The notes beneath the pieces were generated by a model that saw only the letters and a program-made list of their open reading frames with translations, had not been told where the DNA came from and ran no database searches. From positions 23,144,001 through 23,208,000 of the forward strand of contig OX467086.1 in assembly GCA_950106755.1 (NCBI GenBank): a stretch of 64,000 bases of DNA, written 5' to 3'. A program made the translations under genes and the position numbers. This DNA is from Climacium dendroides. Taxonomy: Eukaryota > Streptophyta > Bryopsida > Hypnales > Climaciaceae. Shown here in pieces: positions 12,274 to 25,000 of the stretch (positions within the stretch are counted from its first letter, which is position 1; each line of letters starts with the position of its first letter).

Positions 12274-15200
12274 CTCCAAACTCAAGGTTGGTGGAGAGTA
12301 TGACAAATTGGCATCCTTGTCTAAAGTAGGTACTCCGATCCCAAAATGCAACTTTTGAATATTGTGCCTAGTTGCTATTATTAGGCGGGTCAATTTTTTC
12401 AAATTTTCTCAATGACAAATGAAAAAGAAGTTCCAACACATTTGGATATTTGGATGTGACATTTGGATATTGTATGCAAAAATTATGAAGAGTCAAAGTT
12501 TGTTTTGATAGATGTTCTAAAATTGATTGTTTCTTCAATATATGTGCATATTGATTTTGGAGATGTACATAATTAGGTTGATGATCAGATGATGACAGTT
12601 TTAGGCAACATACATTTTTGGGTGTATCTACCTTAAATGGCATCCTTCACAATAAATGAAACTACTAAACCAAGAAAAAAAAACTTGACATGGAGAATTA
12701 ATGGAATACCAACTGTCTGCCAACATTCAAGATATTGAAATATGACAAACAAACATTCAGGCCTTTGACCCTTGAAATTGTTGATTGTAGGCGCCACACA
12801 AGGTATAGTTTATATTTGCACTCAAGTGTTGGGTAGATTGTTTTTGCATTTTTAGGTACCTAGGTATTTTTTGTTTTTATTGGGTAAACAAATTTTTATT
12901 TGCAAAATTGTGGACACGGATCATGTGAGCGCTTCCACTTTCAAGTTCGACATATGAAGTTGATTGAAGTTGGGTTTTTTTACCCTTTGTCCTCTTCATG
13001 TTGCTATGTCTAATGTATATAGGCAATTTCTACCTCTTTTGAGTGGATAGCAAAAAATAGTTACTATATCTTTTGAGGACATTGTGAGATACAATGTCCT
13101 CAATTTCTTTTAATGCAACTCAATTTATTTACCCCCATCCCACCCCCTAAAAAAATTCAATTCAATTCATTCACCCCCTATCCCAACCGTATTTGTAATT
13201 TGTGTGGCATTTGATATGGGATATATCGTGAATGTTGTATCCGTATCTGAATTTTGTATTCATATCCAAATCCATATATCCATTTTTGTAACTATATCCA
13301 AAGTTTGTATTTGTATCTATACAAAAACAATATCCCTAATCTGTACCCATATTCATATTGTATCCCAAGTTATGTTTTGAACATTAACAACATTGGAGGA
13401 GGGGGGGATTTTTTTTAAACAAAGATCAATAGCCATGGGTTTTCAAAACAGAAGGGGGGGTGCAAAACATGACAAATCACATCTTTTTGCAACATTGTAA
13501 AAAACCATGTCAATAACAAAACAAACAAACATGAATTACAAAAAGGATACATGTATCAATTTCCATTGTTTGTAAATACTCTAATTTGAAAAGAGGTACA
13601 CTAGCCCTAAACTCTAATCTCTTCAACAACCTTGTCTTCAATCTCATCTCTCCTTCTCCTTCTTTGTCCCCTTCTATGTCTTTCCTACAAATTTGAAAAA
13701 CTCCCCATTCAAAATTCATGAGCATGGCAATCAATATGTACATTTGCATTCATACCAATGATTTGATGAATTTACAAAGAGCTCTAATTTCACCAATTAT
13801 TTAAGAGAATGAACACCATCAAAAACTTTGCACACCATTGAAGCTCTAACCCTAGTTATCAGGACACAAAATCTTTATTTCATTATGTCTTTTCAATTAT
13901 GATTCAAATATCTATGTAAACAAGCATATGATGTGCAATTCAAATTTTCAATTTCAATTTGCCTTTCAAATCTACTGAGTGTTTTTCACTAGTATGGCAA
14001 AAAACACCCTTAAAAGAGTCCTAAAAGAAGTGTACCTAGCCTAGCCTTCTAAGCAATGGATTCCATCTTAAACCTAATGGACTTTGCTCAACATTTTTTA
14101 ATGCTCCTAAGACACAATAAACATAACTATATTCAACCAATGGATTACATCAATTTCTAAACCACCATGGGGCTCCTGCACCACTCTTTTAATTTTCTAC
14201 AGCTTATTATTAATAAATGTTGCCTCCTTTTCACTAATCACATACTTTATTCCAACCATATTCATTCCATTAAGAACACTACCACTTCTATTGAATTTTT
14301 ACTCATTTACATTCATTGATAACAAAAACAAGAAAACATGCCAATGTAGTTACAACAAGAAAGATGCAATCCAACAATCAATGAAGAATACCAATCCATT
14401 CATAGTCACTCAAGGCATTAGAGATTAAGGTAGCTCAAGTAGGCCACTTCAAGTGATTGCTACCTCGATAAATTCAATGCATCTTTAAATCTTCCATTTA
14501 TTTATCAAAACAATGACTTACCTTGAGTGTCTTAGTGGGAACCCTAAACTGGCATTAAATTTCCAACACTCAAGGTTCATGGTACTATTATTGTGTTTTC
14601 TTTTCCTATGTGATTTCTAATATATGTATTTGAATGTGTAAGGTTACAATTCAAAAATAATTGATACAACTTACCAAAATGTTGGCTATTGTTCAATTAA
14701 GAGCAAATTCCTAGAAGCTCAAAAAAGGCCTTGGACATTTTGGGGTTAAGTGAAAAAAACAACTATTTGGAAATTATCCTAAGATCCATTGGCTATGCAT
14801 CTAAGATTTCTTTTAAATGTTTGAAATTTGTGATATTCTTTGTTGTCAAGTTTAATTTGCTTTTGAAATGATCAAGTAATAGTTCAAAACCTCATTTGAG
14901 ATTGAAATGGTCATAGACTCATGGAAAGAATTTGAAAATAGACTTCAAAATTGCAATTCAATGATACATAGTGCTAACAATATGTAAATTGAATTGTGCC
15001 ATAGAAGTTAGAGTGGTTTAATCAATATTTTGTTTTTAATTTGATTAGGAATATAGTTTGGATATCACTACAAAAATAGTGCATTAGTAGGATTCCATGG
15101 TCAATTTGATCCTATTATTGAATTGTTAGTATTGGGATGAGTAATAGAATAAATTCCCCAATTTGAAAGTAAATGAGACTATTGTTAGTTTGTTACAAAT

Positions 15201-16450
15201 TGTACATAATAAATGAGACTATAAAGCCTTTCATAAATTCATTCAAAAAGTATGATGACATTCTTGAGCTTTAGGTAGGGGACCTTTTGCATTCCATGAG
15301 CTTCAAGGTAGGAGACCGTTTGTTTTCTATAAATTAAGGCCTTTTTTACTATGTTCAAAGTCTTGAATGCAAGTTTATTCAAGAAATGTGTGCCAATATA
15401 GTAAGATTTGTTCTTGTTGTAGCGGCATTGCAAAAGAACCTAACAACCTCCTCATTTAAGAATGTTAAAGGTGTGTTCAAACAAATGTTTACCAACCGCT
15501 TTATCTCTAGGAAGTTGTGTATTGGTTATGTTGTCTTCTTAATGTGGCTCCTTCCCAACTACCAATCTTGTATGGTACAAGTATGGCATTGAATAAGAAC
15601 TTTAGATTAGGGTAAAAACCTTTGAATCCATAGCCATTGTCATGAAAGATCACAATAATATCTCATGACCACAAATCTTTCTAAGTTGGACATTTTATAA
15701 GGAAATGGGTGGCATTTACATAAAAGACTACTTGTTAGAGACTATATAGGAATTTGATTAAAATGGCATATTTCATACACCAATAGATCCATATTAGCCA
15801 TCTAAACCATCTAAACCACTACTGTAGATTTTAGACATCTAAGAGTAGTATAGATTTCATACTAAGTAATTTGAACTATAAAAGTGTCATCGATAGAATA
15901 GGTATAGATTCCAGACATATAGAATTGATATATGTTTCAAACTTTTTAGAATTGATATATATTTCAGAAATCTAGGACAATTGTACATTTCAGACCATGT
16001 AGTCTAAATCGTAAAAAGTGCCAAAATTGAGAAATGGCGCCATTTTAATGAAATTCTCCATCTATACAAAACTATATTGTTGTCACAAAAGATCATGACA
16101 ACTATAACTAAGGTGGGTGCTTAGACCTAGATTTAAAAGATTGGCATGAAAAGCACATGATACAAATTGAACTTCTCTGTTGGCTCACAACACAAGTGAG
16201 AACCTTAGCCTTGTCAAATCACACATCAAAAAAATAAGTTGCCTTTCATAAAATTGGGCATCTTTGCAGTAGTCACATGCAAAGGCACCTTAAGAATTAA
16301 GACCCTACACAATTTTTCTAGAGTAGTAGCCAAAAGATTTCTAAATTTATCTTAAATCCACATACTCAGAAATAAATAAAACCTTTTCCCAATATACAAA
16401 AATACATGTGAATATCGAGTAAGATCAACGCTTATTAATGTTTTTATCTA
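12274..16450. other. Repeat-rich gene-free stretch across the A/B junction
   Basis: The left part (to about 12700) matches 21936-22050 after the second kinase, and a piece near 12545-12650 also recurs at 48740-48830. From about 13000 the sequence restarts as copy B. The 64-codon frames at 5102-5296 and 15239-15433 are duplicates, but most of their differences change the amino acid, so they are probably not genes. A CACTACAAAAATAGTGC motif occurs at 4929 and 15066 without a matching inverted end. Confidence 0.55.
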
Positions 16451-17993
16451 CAGTGACTCCAAAAACTGAGTCTATGTTGTGTTCATTTTCATTGCATGCA
16501 CCATATGTTCAATTTGAGTGGACAAAACCCAAAAGACCAAACATGAACCTTGTAGTACACTTCATACACTACAATTCACAAAAAACTTGAAGCAAAAAGC
16601 AATTACGGTTTGGAAGTAAATGAATTCCAAAGCTAACCATCCCATAGTCTTAGTTTTTGAGGTAGGTTTCATAATCACTCCAAAAATTGTTTAGGCTTTT
16701 GTTTTGAACGTGGATGACTTTAATATTTTATAGCATGTTGTTGTACATCATTTAAGACCCACTCTCATTGGATTTTTTAAAATTTGAAATACGTATGCAT
16801 CAAAAATACTATTTAAAGAAGAAAATGTAGATAATTTTACTTTGAATGGAATTTGAAATTTTTTTTGGAACCAAAGACTTGGGATATCAATTATAGTCAT
16901 AGATGACCAATGGGTTGCAATTTGAGTTGTTGTTGCATGTATTTTGAGTAGATTTGAACATATTTGTTGTAATACACAATAAACACAAATCATTTTAATT
17001 TTAATTTAGCAACCAAAACAATTATTTTTACTACAATCTTTTCAATTTGAACACATTAGATTGTACTAAGGGTTGTCTATAGTACATTTATTTGAAGTGC
17101 AAGTGATTTGATGACGCAAAAAAACAATAATATGAAACCAAAATTTTGATTTATTTGAAATAAATATGTTTATATAAAAGTCAACAATTCACTAATGCAA
17201 TAAACATGTATAATAAGTATGTTACACAATTAAGAAACTGTGTATGACAAAATAATTATGAATGCATTTGATAAAAATAGAATTCAATCATAAATCAAAA
17301 TTTTGGTTTCATATTATTGTTTTTTTGCGTCATCAAATCACTTGCACTTCAAATAAATGTACTATAGACAACCCTTAGTACAATCTAATGTGTTCAAATT
17401 GAAAAGATTGTAGTAAAAATAATTGTTTTGGTTGCTAAATTAAAATTAAAATGATTTGTGTTTATTGTGTATTACAACAAATATGTTCAAATCTACTCAA
17501 AATACATGCAACAACAACTCAAATTGCAACCCATTGGTCATCTATGACTATAATTGATATCCCAAGTCTTTGGTTCCAAAAAAAATTTCAAATTCCATTC
17601 AAAGTAAAATTATCTACATTTTCTTCTTTAAATAGTATTTTTGATGCATACGTATTTCAAATTTTAAAAAATCCAATGAGAGTGGGTCTTAAATGATGTA
17701 CAACAACATGCTATAAAATATTAAAGTCATCCACGTTCAAAACAAAAGCCTAAACAATTTTTGGAGTGATTATGAAACCTGCCTCAAAAACTAAGACTAT
17801 GGGATGGTTAGCTTTGGAATTCATTTACTTCCAAACCGTAATTGCTTTTTGCTTCAAGTTTTTTGTGAATTGTAGTGTATGAAGTGTACTACAAGGTTCA
17901 TGTTTGGTCTTTTGGGTTTTGTCCACTCAAATTGAACATATGGTGCATGCAATGAAAATGAACATAACATAGACTCAGTTTTTGGAGTCACTG
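16451..17993. mobile_element. 1543-bp foldback element with TA target duplication
   Basis: Two inverted arms of 703 bp (16451-17153 and 17291-17993) surround a 137-bp loop. I noticed only two mismatches between the arms. The tips are CAGTGACTCC and GGAGTCACTG, and each is flanked by TA. TA duplication plus a CAGTG tip are typical of Tc1/mariner-type elements, so this is probably a very large non-autonomous foldback member. The 81-codon frames on opposite strands (16748-16993 and 17451-17696) are mirror images of each other and not genes. The same site in copy A (8166-8167) is empty, which confirms insertion after the duplication. Confidence 0.92.
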
Positions 17994-18633
17994 TATGTGA
18001 AGTTGTGCATTACTTATGTTGGCTTCATATTTCCACTCCTTCCCAACTACGTATTGATTTGACGTGGTAGTAAAATTACTTATTGGGATGAAACTCACAA
18101 CCCCTAGCACAATAATATTCCATGACTACAAATCTCTTTAAGCCAAACATGAAACATTTCATAGGATGTGGATGGCAATTATATAAATGAACAACTCATA
18201 GAGATTATCAAAATCCACTCTATTGTTGCAAAAAATCATGACATCTATAGTTGACGTAGATAATTATTTAGGCTTTGATTTAAAGGATTTGTGCAAAAGG
18301 CATAGAACACAAACTAAACTAAGCCATTGGCCCACAATGCGAGCAGAAACCTTAGCCTTGTCAAACCATATATTAAAAATAGAGATTGTCTTACATAAAA
18401 TAGGATATTTTAATAAAAGCCAAATATAAAGATCCTACACAATTTCTCTAAATTAGTAGAATTTTTTTTCTAAATTTAAAAAAAATTCAAAATACGATAA
18501 TAAAACCTTCTCCCAATCAATAAATGTATGTTAGCATTTATATCATTCTACAACTCCATATATGTGGCTAAACATGATAAAAGGACATAAAAGCTAAAAC
18601 ATTCAAAATTGAAAGTAATGTCAAATATAATTC
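17994..18633. other. Sequence downstream of kinase 2, no gene
   Basis: Collinear with about 8168-8837 downstream of the first kinase. It is AT-rich, with only short frames. The portion nearest the stop codon is likely 3' UTR. Confidence 0.55.
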
Positions 18634-20001
18634 CTAGGAATTAGATTCCTCTCCACTTTCTTCTTCTTCCACTTCTTCCACTTCTGGAACATAAGGTCCA
18701 AGAATCTCTAAAATTTCTTCAAATGGTGGCCTCTTTAAAGGATCCTTGTGCCAACACCTATTCACCAAATCCACCATCCAAAGGGATGTTTGACTAGGCA
18801 ATATAGGCCTTACACCACCAATCACACTCTCATAGTCCTTTGCTCGTAGTTGTTCCAAAGGCATATGCCCCGATAAGACCTCATAGCATGTCATTCCAAA
18901 ACTATAGACATCAGCTTGTTTGGTGAACAATTCCGGCTTTTGGATAATATTCCGGTTCTTCACAGCTTCTAATATTTCGGGTGCCCTCCAAAATCCTGTT
19001 CCCACAATCCCAACTGAGCATTCAAAATCAGCTACGTCGCAAGAAAATTGATGTAGTTCTAGGCAGATTGGATCATTTATAGGGTGTAAATTTCCCTCTT
19101 CATCTAGCCGGCCAAAGACCAATACATTGGCAGCTTTGAGGTCCCGATGTATAATGCCTCTTTCATGCAAACCTTTCATACCCATGGCAATATTATATAT
19201 GATGTAAAAAGCCATATCATCTGGAAACGGTGAGCTTTGGTTATTGAAATGTAGCATTCTCTTGTTGATGAGCTTCCGCAAGTCCCCCCAAGCTCTCAAC
19301 ATAAGGAAGGCAAACCTACCAGTAGACTTCAACAATCGTGCACCGCCTATAAAGTAACAATTGAGAAAGTTCCACCCAAAGGTGCCTTCAATGCATGTTT
19401 CATCGTTAGCGAGCATGGTGGTCGGAAAGAGTTTGAGGAGGTCTCTCAGTGGTGTCCCCTCCTTAAATACCTTCATAACATATATATCTCTTTTCTCGCC
19501 ATCAACCATACGTATCCCGTGAGCATGGAAAAGTTGCGCTTGCGCTCCCTCCGCAAATGGAGTCGCACTGCTCAGTCCCAATTCGCGAAACCAAGGAGTA
19601 CCATCATCAGAAAGCATATACTTTGATAACCGCTGAGTAGAATCAGGCCCCAGATCACTTTCATCAAGGAAGAACCCTCCAGGATATTTCTCTTGCAGAC
19701 TCCGGAACACGCGCACGTTGTCCTCCGCGACCTCCAACTCCCACTCTGGTGTCCCTTCTTCATTAATCCACTTCGGCAACGACGTGGAAGGCGAGTCCAT
19801 GCCGGTTGGACCATCCACAACCGTATAGTAAGAACTCGCCAGCTCACTCCAATGCACTTTGGATAATTCGATCTCCGCCTTCACCTTTGCTTGCTCATCG
19901 TTCACATCCAACGTTTCCATGGCCACCCTCAAGCTCTCAATATGTGTTGAGTGAAACTTTGGAGAGCTTGAGGCTGCATTTGGATTGGGCTCATCGGCCA
20001 T
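18634..20001 (-). CDS. TKL-like protein kinase, DFE variant (copy B)
   Basis: Intronless paralogue of 8838-10193, 455 residues from the ATG in MADEPNPNAA. The frame stays open seven codons further upstream (to 20022), but the chosen start matches copy A. Roughly three quarters of residues agree between the two. Motifs: loop FAEGAQAQLF (149-158), K177 in VMKVF, HRDLKAAN (285-292), DFE in place of DFG (325-327), GTGFWRAPE (334-342), DVYSFG, and KRPPFEEI near 423-430. The C-terminus is a glutamate-rich tail. The glycine loop has lost one more glycine than copy A. Conservation of K, HRD, DFE and APE in both copies argues that both are under constraint, so DFE is probably a family trait. Function is unknown. 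Confidence 0.92.
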   Translation of the reverse strand: MADEPNPNAASSSPKFHSTHIESLRVAMETLDVNDEQAKVKAEIELSKVHWSELASSYYTVVDGPTGMDSPSTSLPKWINEEGTPEWELEVAEDNVRVFRSLQEKYPGGFFLDESDLGPDSTQRLSKYMLSDDGTPWFRELGLSSATPFAEGAQAQLFHAHGIRMVDGEKRDIYVMKVFKEGTPLRDLLKLFPTTMLANDETCIEGTFGWNFLNCYFIGGARLLKSTGRFAFLMLRAWGDLRKLINKRMLHFNNQSSPFPDDMAFYIIYNIAMGMKGLHERGIIHRDLKAANVLVFGRLDEEGNLHPINDPICLELHQFSCDVADFECSVGIVGTGFWRAPEILEAVKNRNIIQKPELFTKQADVYSFGMTCYEVLSGHMPLEQLRAKDYESVIGGVRPILPSQTSLWMVDLVNRCWHKDPLKRPPFEEILEILGPYVPEVEEVEEEESGEESNS

Positions 20002-22087
20002 GGCTATCTTCTTGAAGATCACACGGCTTCCAGACCCTCGTCAGATGAAAGGCTTCCTGCGGACTCAAATTGCACAGCCTTTAGATGCACTTCACAAGAA
20101 CACAACTGGTGCTAGGAATCAGAGCGCCCTTGGCAGGAAAGTTGCAAGGAGATAGGTTGAAAATGACAAAGAAACTCCCATCGCTTGCTTGAATGCAACA
20201 CTTCCAAGCACAATTCCTAAATACAACGCTCAAAACTCACCACAAAATCCGCAAGATGCCACAGGATGCTGCCTCCACGCCAACCGGAGCTTTCGAACGA
20301 ATCTCAGGAGCTAGCGCCGAACACCTGAAACGAAATGGGGATCATGAATCAGCGACAGCCAGACAGAAACAACGAGTTTAGCTATGGTGGACCATTGCTT
20401 GAAAGTTAAAGTTACTGCAGACACTCGCTAACATTAGGAAGTCGAGAACACAACCGACGCTGGGATGAGCCCTATCCAGGAAGGAAAGAAGGAGAAGGGG
20501 ACAGAGCAAACTTCCATCACGTGCATGCATTTATGCCAATCTTGCAAGCACAATTAAAGTCTCGCTACTAACGTTCAAAATGAAGCTCACCACAAATTCC
20601 GCAAGCTTTAGAAAGCACTTCTGGAGCTAGAGTCGCGCACGTGAACGTACGAAACTGGGATCATGGATATATCGATCAGTGGCTGCAACTGGATGTCCAG
20701 TTCAGGTTGTCCCCAAACTCTTGTGAGAAGCAAGGACCCTCCCTCAAGCTCAGCGCTCGCAAGACCAAAGCGCGCGATCCCCAGTCGAAACTGCGTCGCG
20801 TACAGACAGACGAACTTGAAGCTCTGAGGAAGAAGGCCAGAAGCGCAAAAACAGGGGCCAAATGGTGATGTGCGGTTGCAGACTTGCAGTATACCATGTG
20901 ACCCGCAGGCCAAATATTTGTTTCCGAGAGGGAATACCGCCAGTTTGCAAAGGAACAGCTTGCAAACAGTGTTTCCAGGATAATGGGACCATCCAGTATC
21001 GATCACTGATATGGGCCAATTCCCTCGGACATTGGGCCCCATCCACACCTCTAGAATCCGGAAAATAGGCACCCCTGTACACTTTTCTAATCGCATGAAA
21101 AGTCAAGATTCCTTACCCATCAACCCAACTGCACGTGCACACTAAATCAAGCAGGAGAGGATTGCTAACAATCATCAATTGGTAAACCAGACAACTGTCT
21201 CACAAGCAGCTCCAAACCTACACCTCGCTCGAAGGCGGAGGATCAGGCAACCTTTACGGTAGACAAAATCAAAATGGACCGTAGCTGCACAATTTGCGAC
21301 CCTTGCTCGTCCTCTTGTTGTCATTACACCCATTTTCGTCACTAATAGCACCTCAGCATTGTGGGCACCATTGATTTCTTCGACCATTAATTTCGCATTT
21401 CCCTTGCAATTGAGGTTGCAAGCCAAGGATACTGATGTCAATTAGGGATGCTCCAATCATGAAATCGACGATGGCTTTCTAAAACTTGACCACGGCATTC
21501 CTTCCATAGTGCCACTGCAAGTTGCAGATCCTTGCATTGGAGAAGGCCTGTACTGTAGTTCCCAACTCAGCTTCCATCTCCGCTCCAACTTCCTTGCCAC
21601 GTCAGCAAAGTGAGCGTTATTTCCATGTTTCCACAATTCAGAGTAAGCTTAAGCTAATCAACCCTTAAGCTATCGGACGATCTGCACTATCATAAGGGTT
21701 TACTCTTTTCACTGAGACAAGAGCCCATAACCCAACCCAACACCGACATCATGGTCTCGCATTCCACATGATAGCCAATATAATCGATCATTCACTATGT
21801 ATCCACAGCTGCACGACTGCTGAATCACAAGCCACGGCTCATACCAGAATTTTATTACAAAGTTTCTTACACTTTCATTCCACAGAATTCTCCCTCATCA
21901 ATCTAAATGTTTCACACAAAAATTTGTTCCCCTCCAAACTCCAGCTTGGTGGAGAGTATGGCAAAATGGCATCCTTGACAATGTGGCATCCTTATAAATG
22001 AAACTACGAAACCAAGAAAAGAAGAAACTTGACATGGGGCTAAAATGGAAAACATCCTAAGTAGAATGAGGTCAGAATGGTGAATGA
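20002..22087. promoter_or_regulatory. Upstream region of kinase 2 and spacer to DDI1
   Basis: 20002-20870 aligns with 10194-11050 and probably holds the promoter and 5' UTR of the kinase. Within it a unit of about 240 bp occurs twice (about 20105-20360 and 20455-20690). Segment 21024-21142 matches 11052-11154 in inverted orientation. 21171-21930 is moderately GC-rich, with no recognisable gene. The final 40 bases before the DDI1 stop are presumably its 3' UTR. Confidence 0.45.
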
Positions 22088-25000
22088 CTAGAAGCCTCCA
22101 AACAAGTAGCTGGCCGCCTGTTCCTCATTCCCATTGAAGAGAGAGAGGGCCTGAGTGACTGTATTGCGGTCAAATCCAAGCTCCATAAGCCTCTGCACTT
22201 TGTTGTCCGTCTCAGCTTCCTGAAATACAAGCACTTCCACATATCTCAATACAACGTGACCTTAATGTCACCCTCTCTAGCTAATAAAATTCTCTCACCA
22301 TAGCAAGAGAACGGACTACTTGTTGTAAAGGTATGGTAGACTTGAACTTGTATTATATCAAAAATGACATACTCAAGCAAATATTAATTAGAATAAATAT
22401 GCACCCAGTTCTGACCTCATTCTACACGCAACCTCACAGTATGCAAGGTTGCAAAGATGAAAGAGAAAGGAATTTGACAATTGTGAAAAGGGTTTGACAC
22501 TATCCTTCAACCCCAAATACTTTTTTGCCTATTATTGCGGTGAGGTCCTCGGTTGTACACATGTACGTGCACAATTAAATACAGCAAATACATTAGGATT
22601 CTAAGAAAAGAGCCTAAAATTGTAAAAGCTAAGTTCAATTAGAAGGTACTTACTGATGAAGGTAAAAACACGGATCAGCTTTCGGAAGAAAATGAAGAGC
22701 GTTAAATGAAAGAAATTAATTGGGTAGCACTAATTCAATGTTACAGTGAGAAATTGACATTGCCGTGCATTCTGGGTACTAAGTAGTTCAAGTACTAATG
22801 GAAAGAAAAAGAAAGCTTCCAAAAATGAAGATTATGCGTCCAGATATTTTAGATTCTTCTCAAGCCATAGCTTATTTTGCGTAAGACTCCCAATCTACAT
22901 TCTCCCTCCTACCAGGCTCCTTTATGAGGTAGGATCCTTTATGAAGGCTCGTGTATGAGTTAAATATGTGTGGGTGTATAGAGGTCTAGAGAGACTAGAT
23001 GCATCGATGCTACCCAAGTAACAACACAGAAGTTCAAAGAAAGGAAAGAATTGTAGAACCTGAGGGCTTCTGGCTCTCTTGTGGGATTCTTGCGTAGAAA
23101 CTGCACAATGCACAAAAGACGAGTTACAAGCCCAGTCATAGCAACGATCGCAATAATCTGACGGATCTGAATTACACAATTAATACGCGAAAACTGTCCT
23201 TGACGCATCCATTGCAGTTGCAGTAAAGCTTTCTGGAGCACATCCTCAAAATTAGGAGAAGACCAGAAAGTATAACACAATCCGCTCACACATGTTGATC
23301 TACAGTTGGCCTAGAAGAAATGACAAATTTGGAAGAGATTGGCACTATTACTGAACCTCACAACGATACCAGTCCTAATTTCCACAACTCTCTGCATTTC
23401 AATGTCACAAATTTGGCACTCTGAAGCACAAGAATCTACCAGATATGACCATACAAGCACAAGGTCTGTATAACAAAGACAAACCTGGACCTCCAGGCGC
23501 ATGAATGGGAGCCGGAGGATGCACGTTTACAACTGAGCTACTAGGACCCTGTTGTATTGAAACAACACACACATCAGTTTCAGGTTCACATTATTCATTT
23601 GTAGCAACGAGAAAGTGAAGAGACCCCAAGCAATTAATACATATGAAACCACATGTAGCGATGTTGCTCGAGATCCCAAGAAAAGGACCACGTCGATCTT
23701 ACCGAAGATGAGGGCTCTTCCAATCGCTTGTCGTCGTGTAAATGCAGCGGCAACTGGTTCTCTACAGTCAACAGCGCCTCTCAAAGAGTTATGTCTGTAG
23801 TTTCAGTATTCAAAGTATCGAGGACAATAATAGGACATAAGAGCACGGGGTCTACCACATAGATCCTCTAGTATAAATGACGTAGTAATGTCCAACTGAT
23901 GGAACATTAGATCAATACAACTTAGATAATGTGAAATTAATGTCACTCTATTGGAGACTAGATGATTATAGTTCCCATTCATGCCAATATACTATCAAGT
24001 TTATGCCAAGGTCTATAACATCACACTAATATTAAGGTAGCAACAATGCGTTACACAAACATCAAGTGCACAACACGTGTTACTCTAACTTTAACTCCCA
24101 CGAGGACTTTACGAATCTAACGCCTATTGGCTTGACACTAAAAAATTTGCCAATCTAATTGTAATGAATGTCCTGGCAACAGATGCCACTTTCTTCCAAC
24201 CAGATAATATAATCGACCACTATGCTTTGATCGAGATATTGCACTGCTATCAGTGAACAAAACTGACCTTGCAGAAATGGAACAGAAATCTCTCCTCCAC
24301 CAACTCGAAGGACGTTGTCATGTAAGTCGATCGAGCACTGCACCCAGAATATGAGCCATGAAATTAGCTACAGGCAGTTTCAGAAGCATGTTTTGTGTTT
24401 GGATCCTCCACGTGGAAATCTGAATGGACCCCAACTGCGGCGTGCAGTGGAACAGAAGGTAAAACGTCGTACTTTAGAGCCCCGCTTACCTGATGTTTAC
24501 GAAGCATATCAAGACCAAAAATGAACTCCAGATCCGGTTGATCAAGCACTGTGAAGGAACATGGATAGAAGTTCTGCCCTATCTGCAGTGGTCAATTCCC
24601 CCAGTATATCAAACTTCAATAGAACAATAAACTCAAACATATCACACAAGAATTGGTACATTAGAAAAGCAATGAATTTCAATATCTCTACCCGAATTAA
24701 TATCAGTATAGGGGTGTTAAAATGCGTGCAAAATTGCACAACAAGAAGGTTAATTAATGGAAAAAACTGTAACTGTTGAAAGCACGTGAGGACTGGAATT
24801 TACCTTGAGAGGAGCAACGTGAATCCGACCTACAATTTCTGATTGCCCTACTCCCTTTGCTATACCCCTGTACCGTTTATCCATCAACCTGAGAAGCCTG
24901 CAGACTCCATTCATTGGTGAAGAACAATCAGTTCTCTTCACTTCCAAGAACCTCAACGAAACCAACTGCTCTCTACAGAAACCCAAGCAGTTCTTATTCG

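Larger units (their letters stand above)
1..12700. repeat. Copy A of a tandem segmental duplication
   Basis: This block is collinear with about 13000-22050, with substitutions and many indels. Matching stretches seen by eye include 1-840 with 13000-13990, 3630-3760 with 14590-14710, 4660-5985 with 14790-16255, 7985-8830 with 16265-18625, the kinase gene itself, its upstream region (10200-11050 with 20010-20870), and a distal piece (12264-12700 with 21935-22050). The block probably starts upstream of the window. Sequence private to A includes 5990-7985, a CACTA-like element and a TTAA foldback element at 11857-12273. Order and orientation are mostly preserved, apart from a small inverted segment near 11052-11154. 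Confidence 0.85.
13000..22050. repeat. Copy B of the tandem segmental duplication
   Basis: Second copy of the kinase-bearing block (see 1-12700). It lacks the 2-kb block at 5990-7985, the CACTA-like element and the TTAA foldback element found in copy A. It has gained a 1.54-kb foldback element (16451-17993) and a local duplication upstream of the kinase (20105-20360 and 20455-20690). The distal end is recognised by the stretch about 21936-22050 matching 12264-12320 plus 12640-12700. Confidence 0.8.

Noticed and set aside
5102..15433. Paralogous 64-codon minus-strand frames (5102-5296 and 15239-15433) as a small gene pair
   Set aside because: They lie in the duplicated block, and most differences between them change the amino acid, which argues against selection for a protein.
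16748..17696. Two identical 81-codon frames on opposite strands
   Set aside because: They are mirror images created by the inverted arms of the foldback element. They have no known domain and are low-complexity AT-rich translations.
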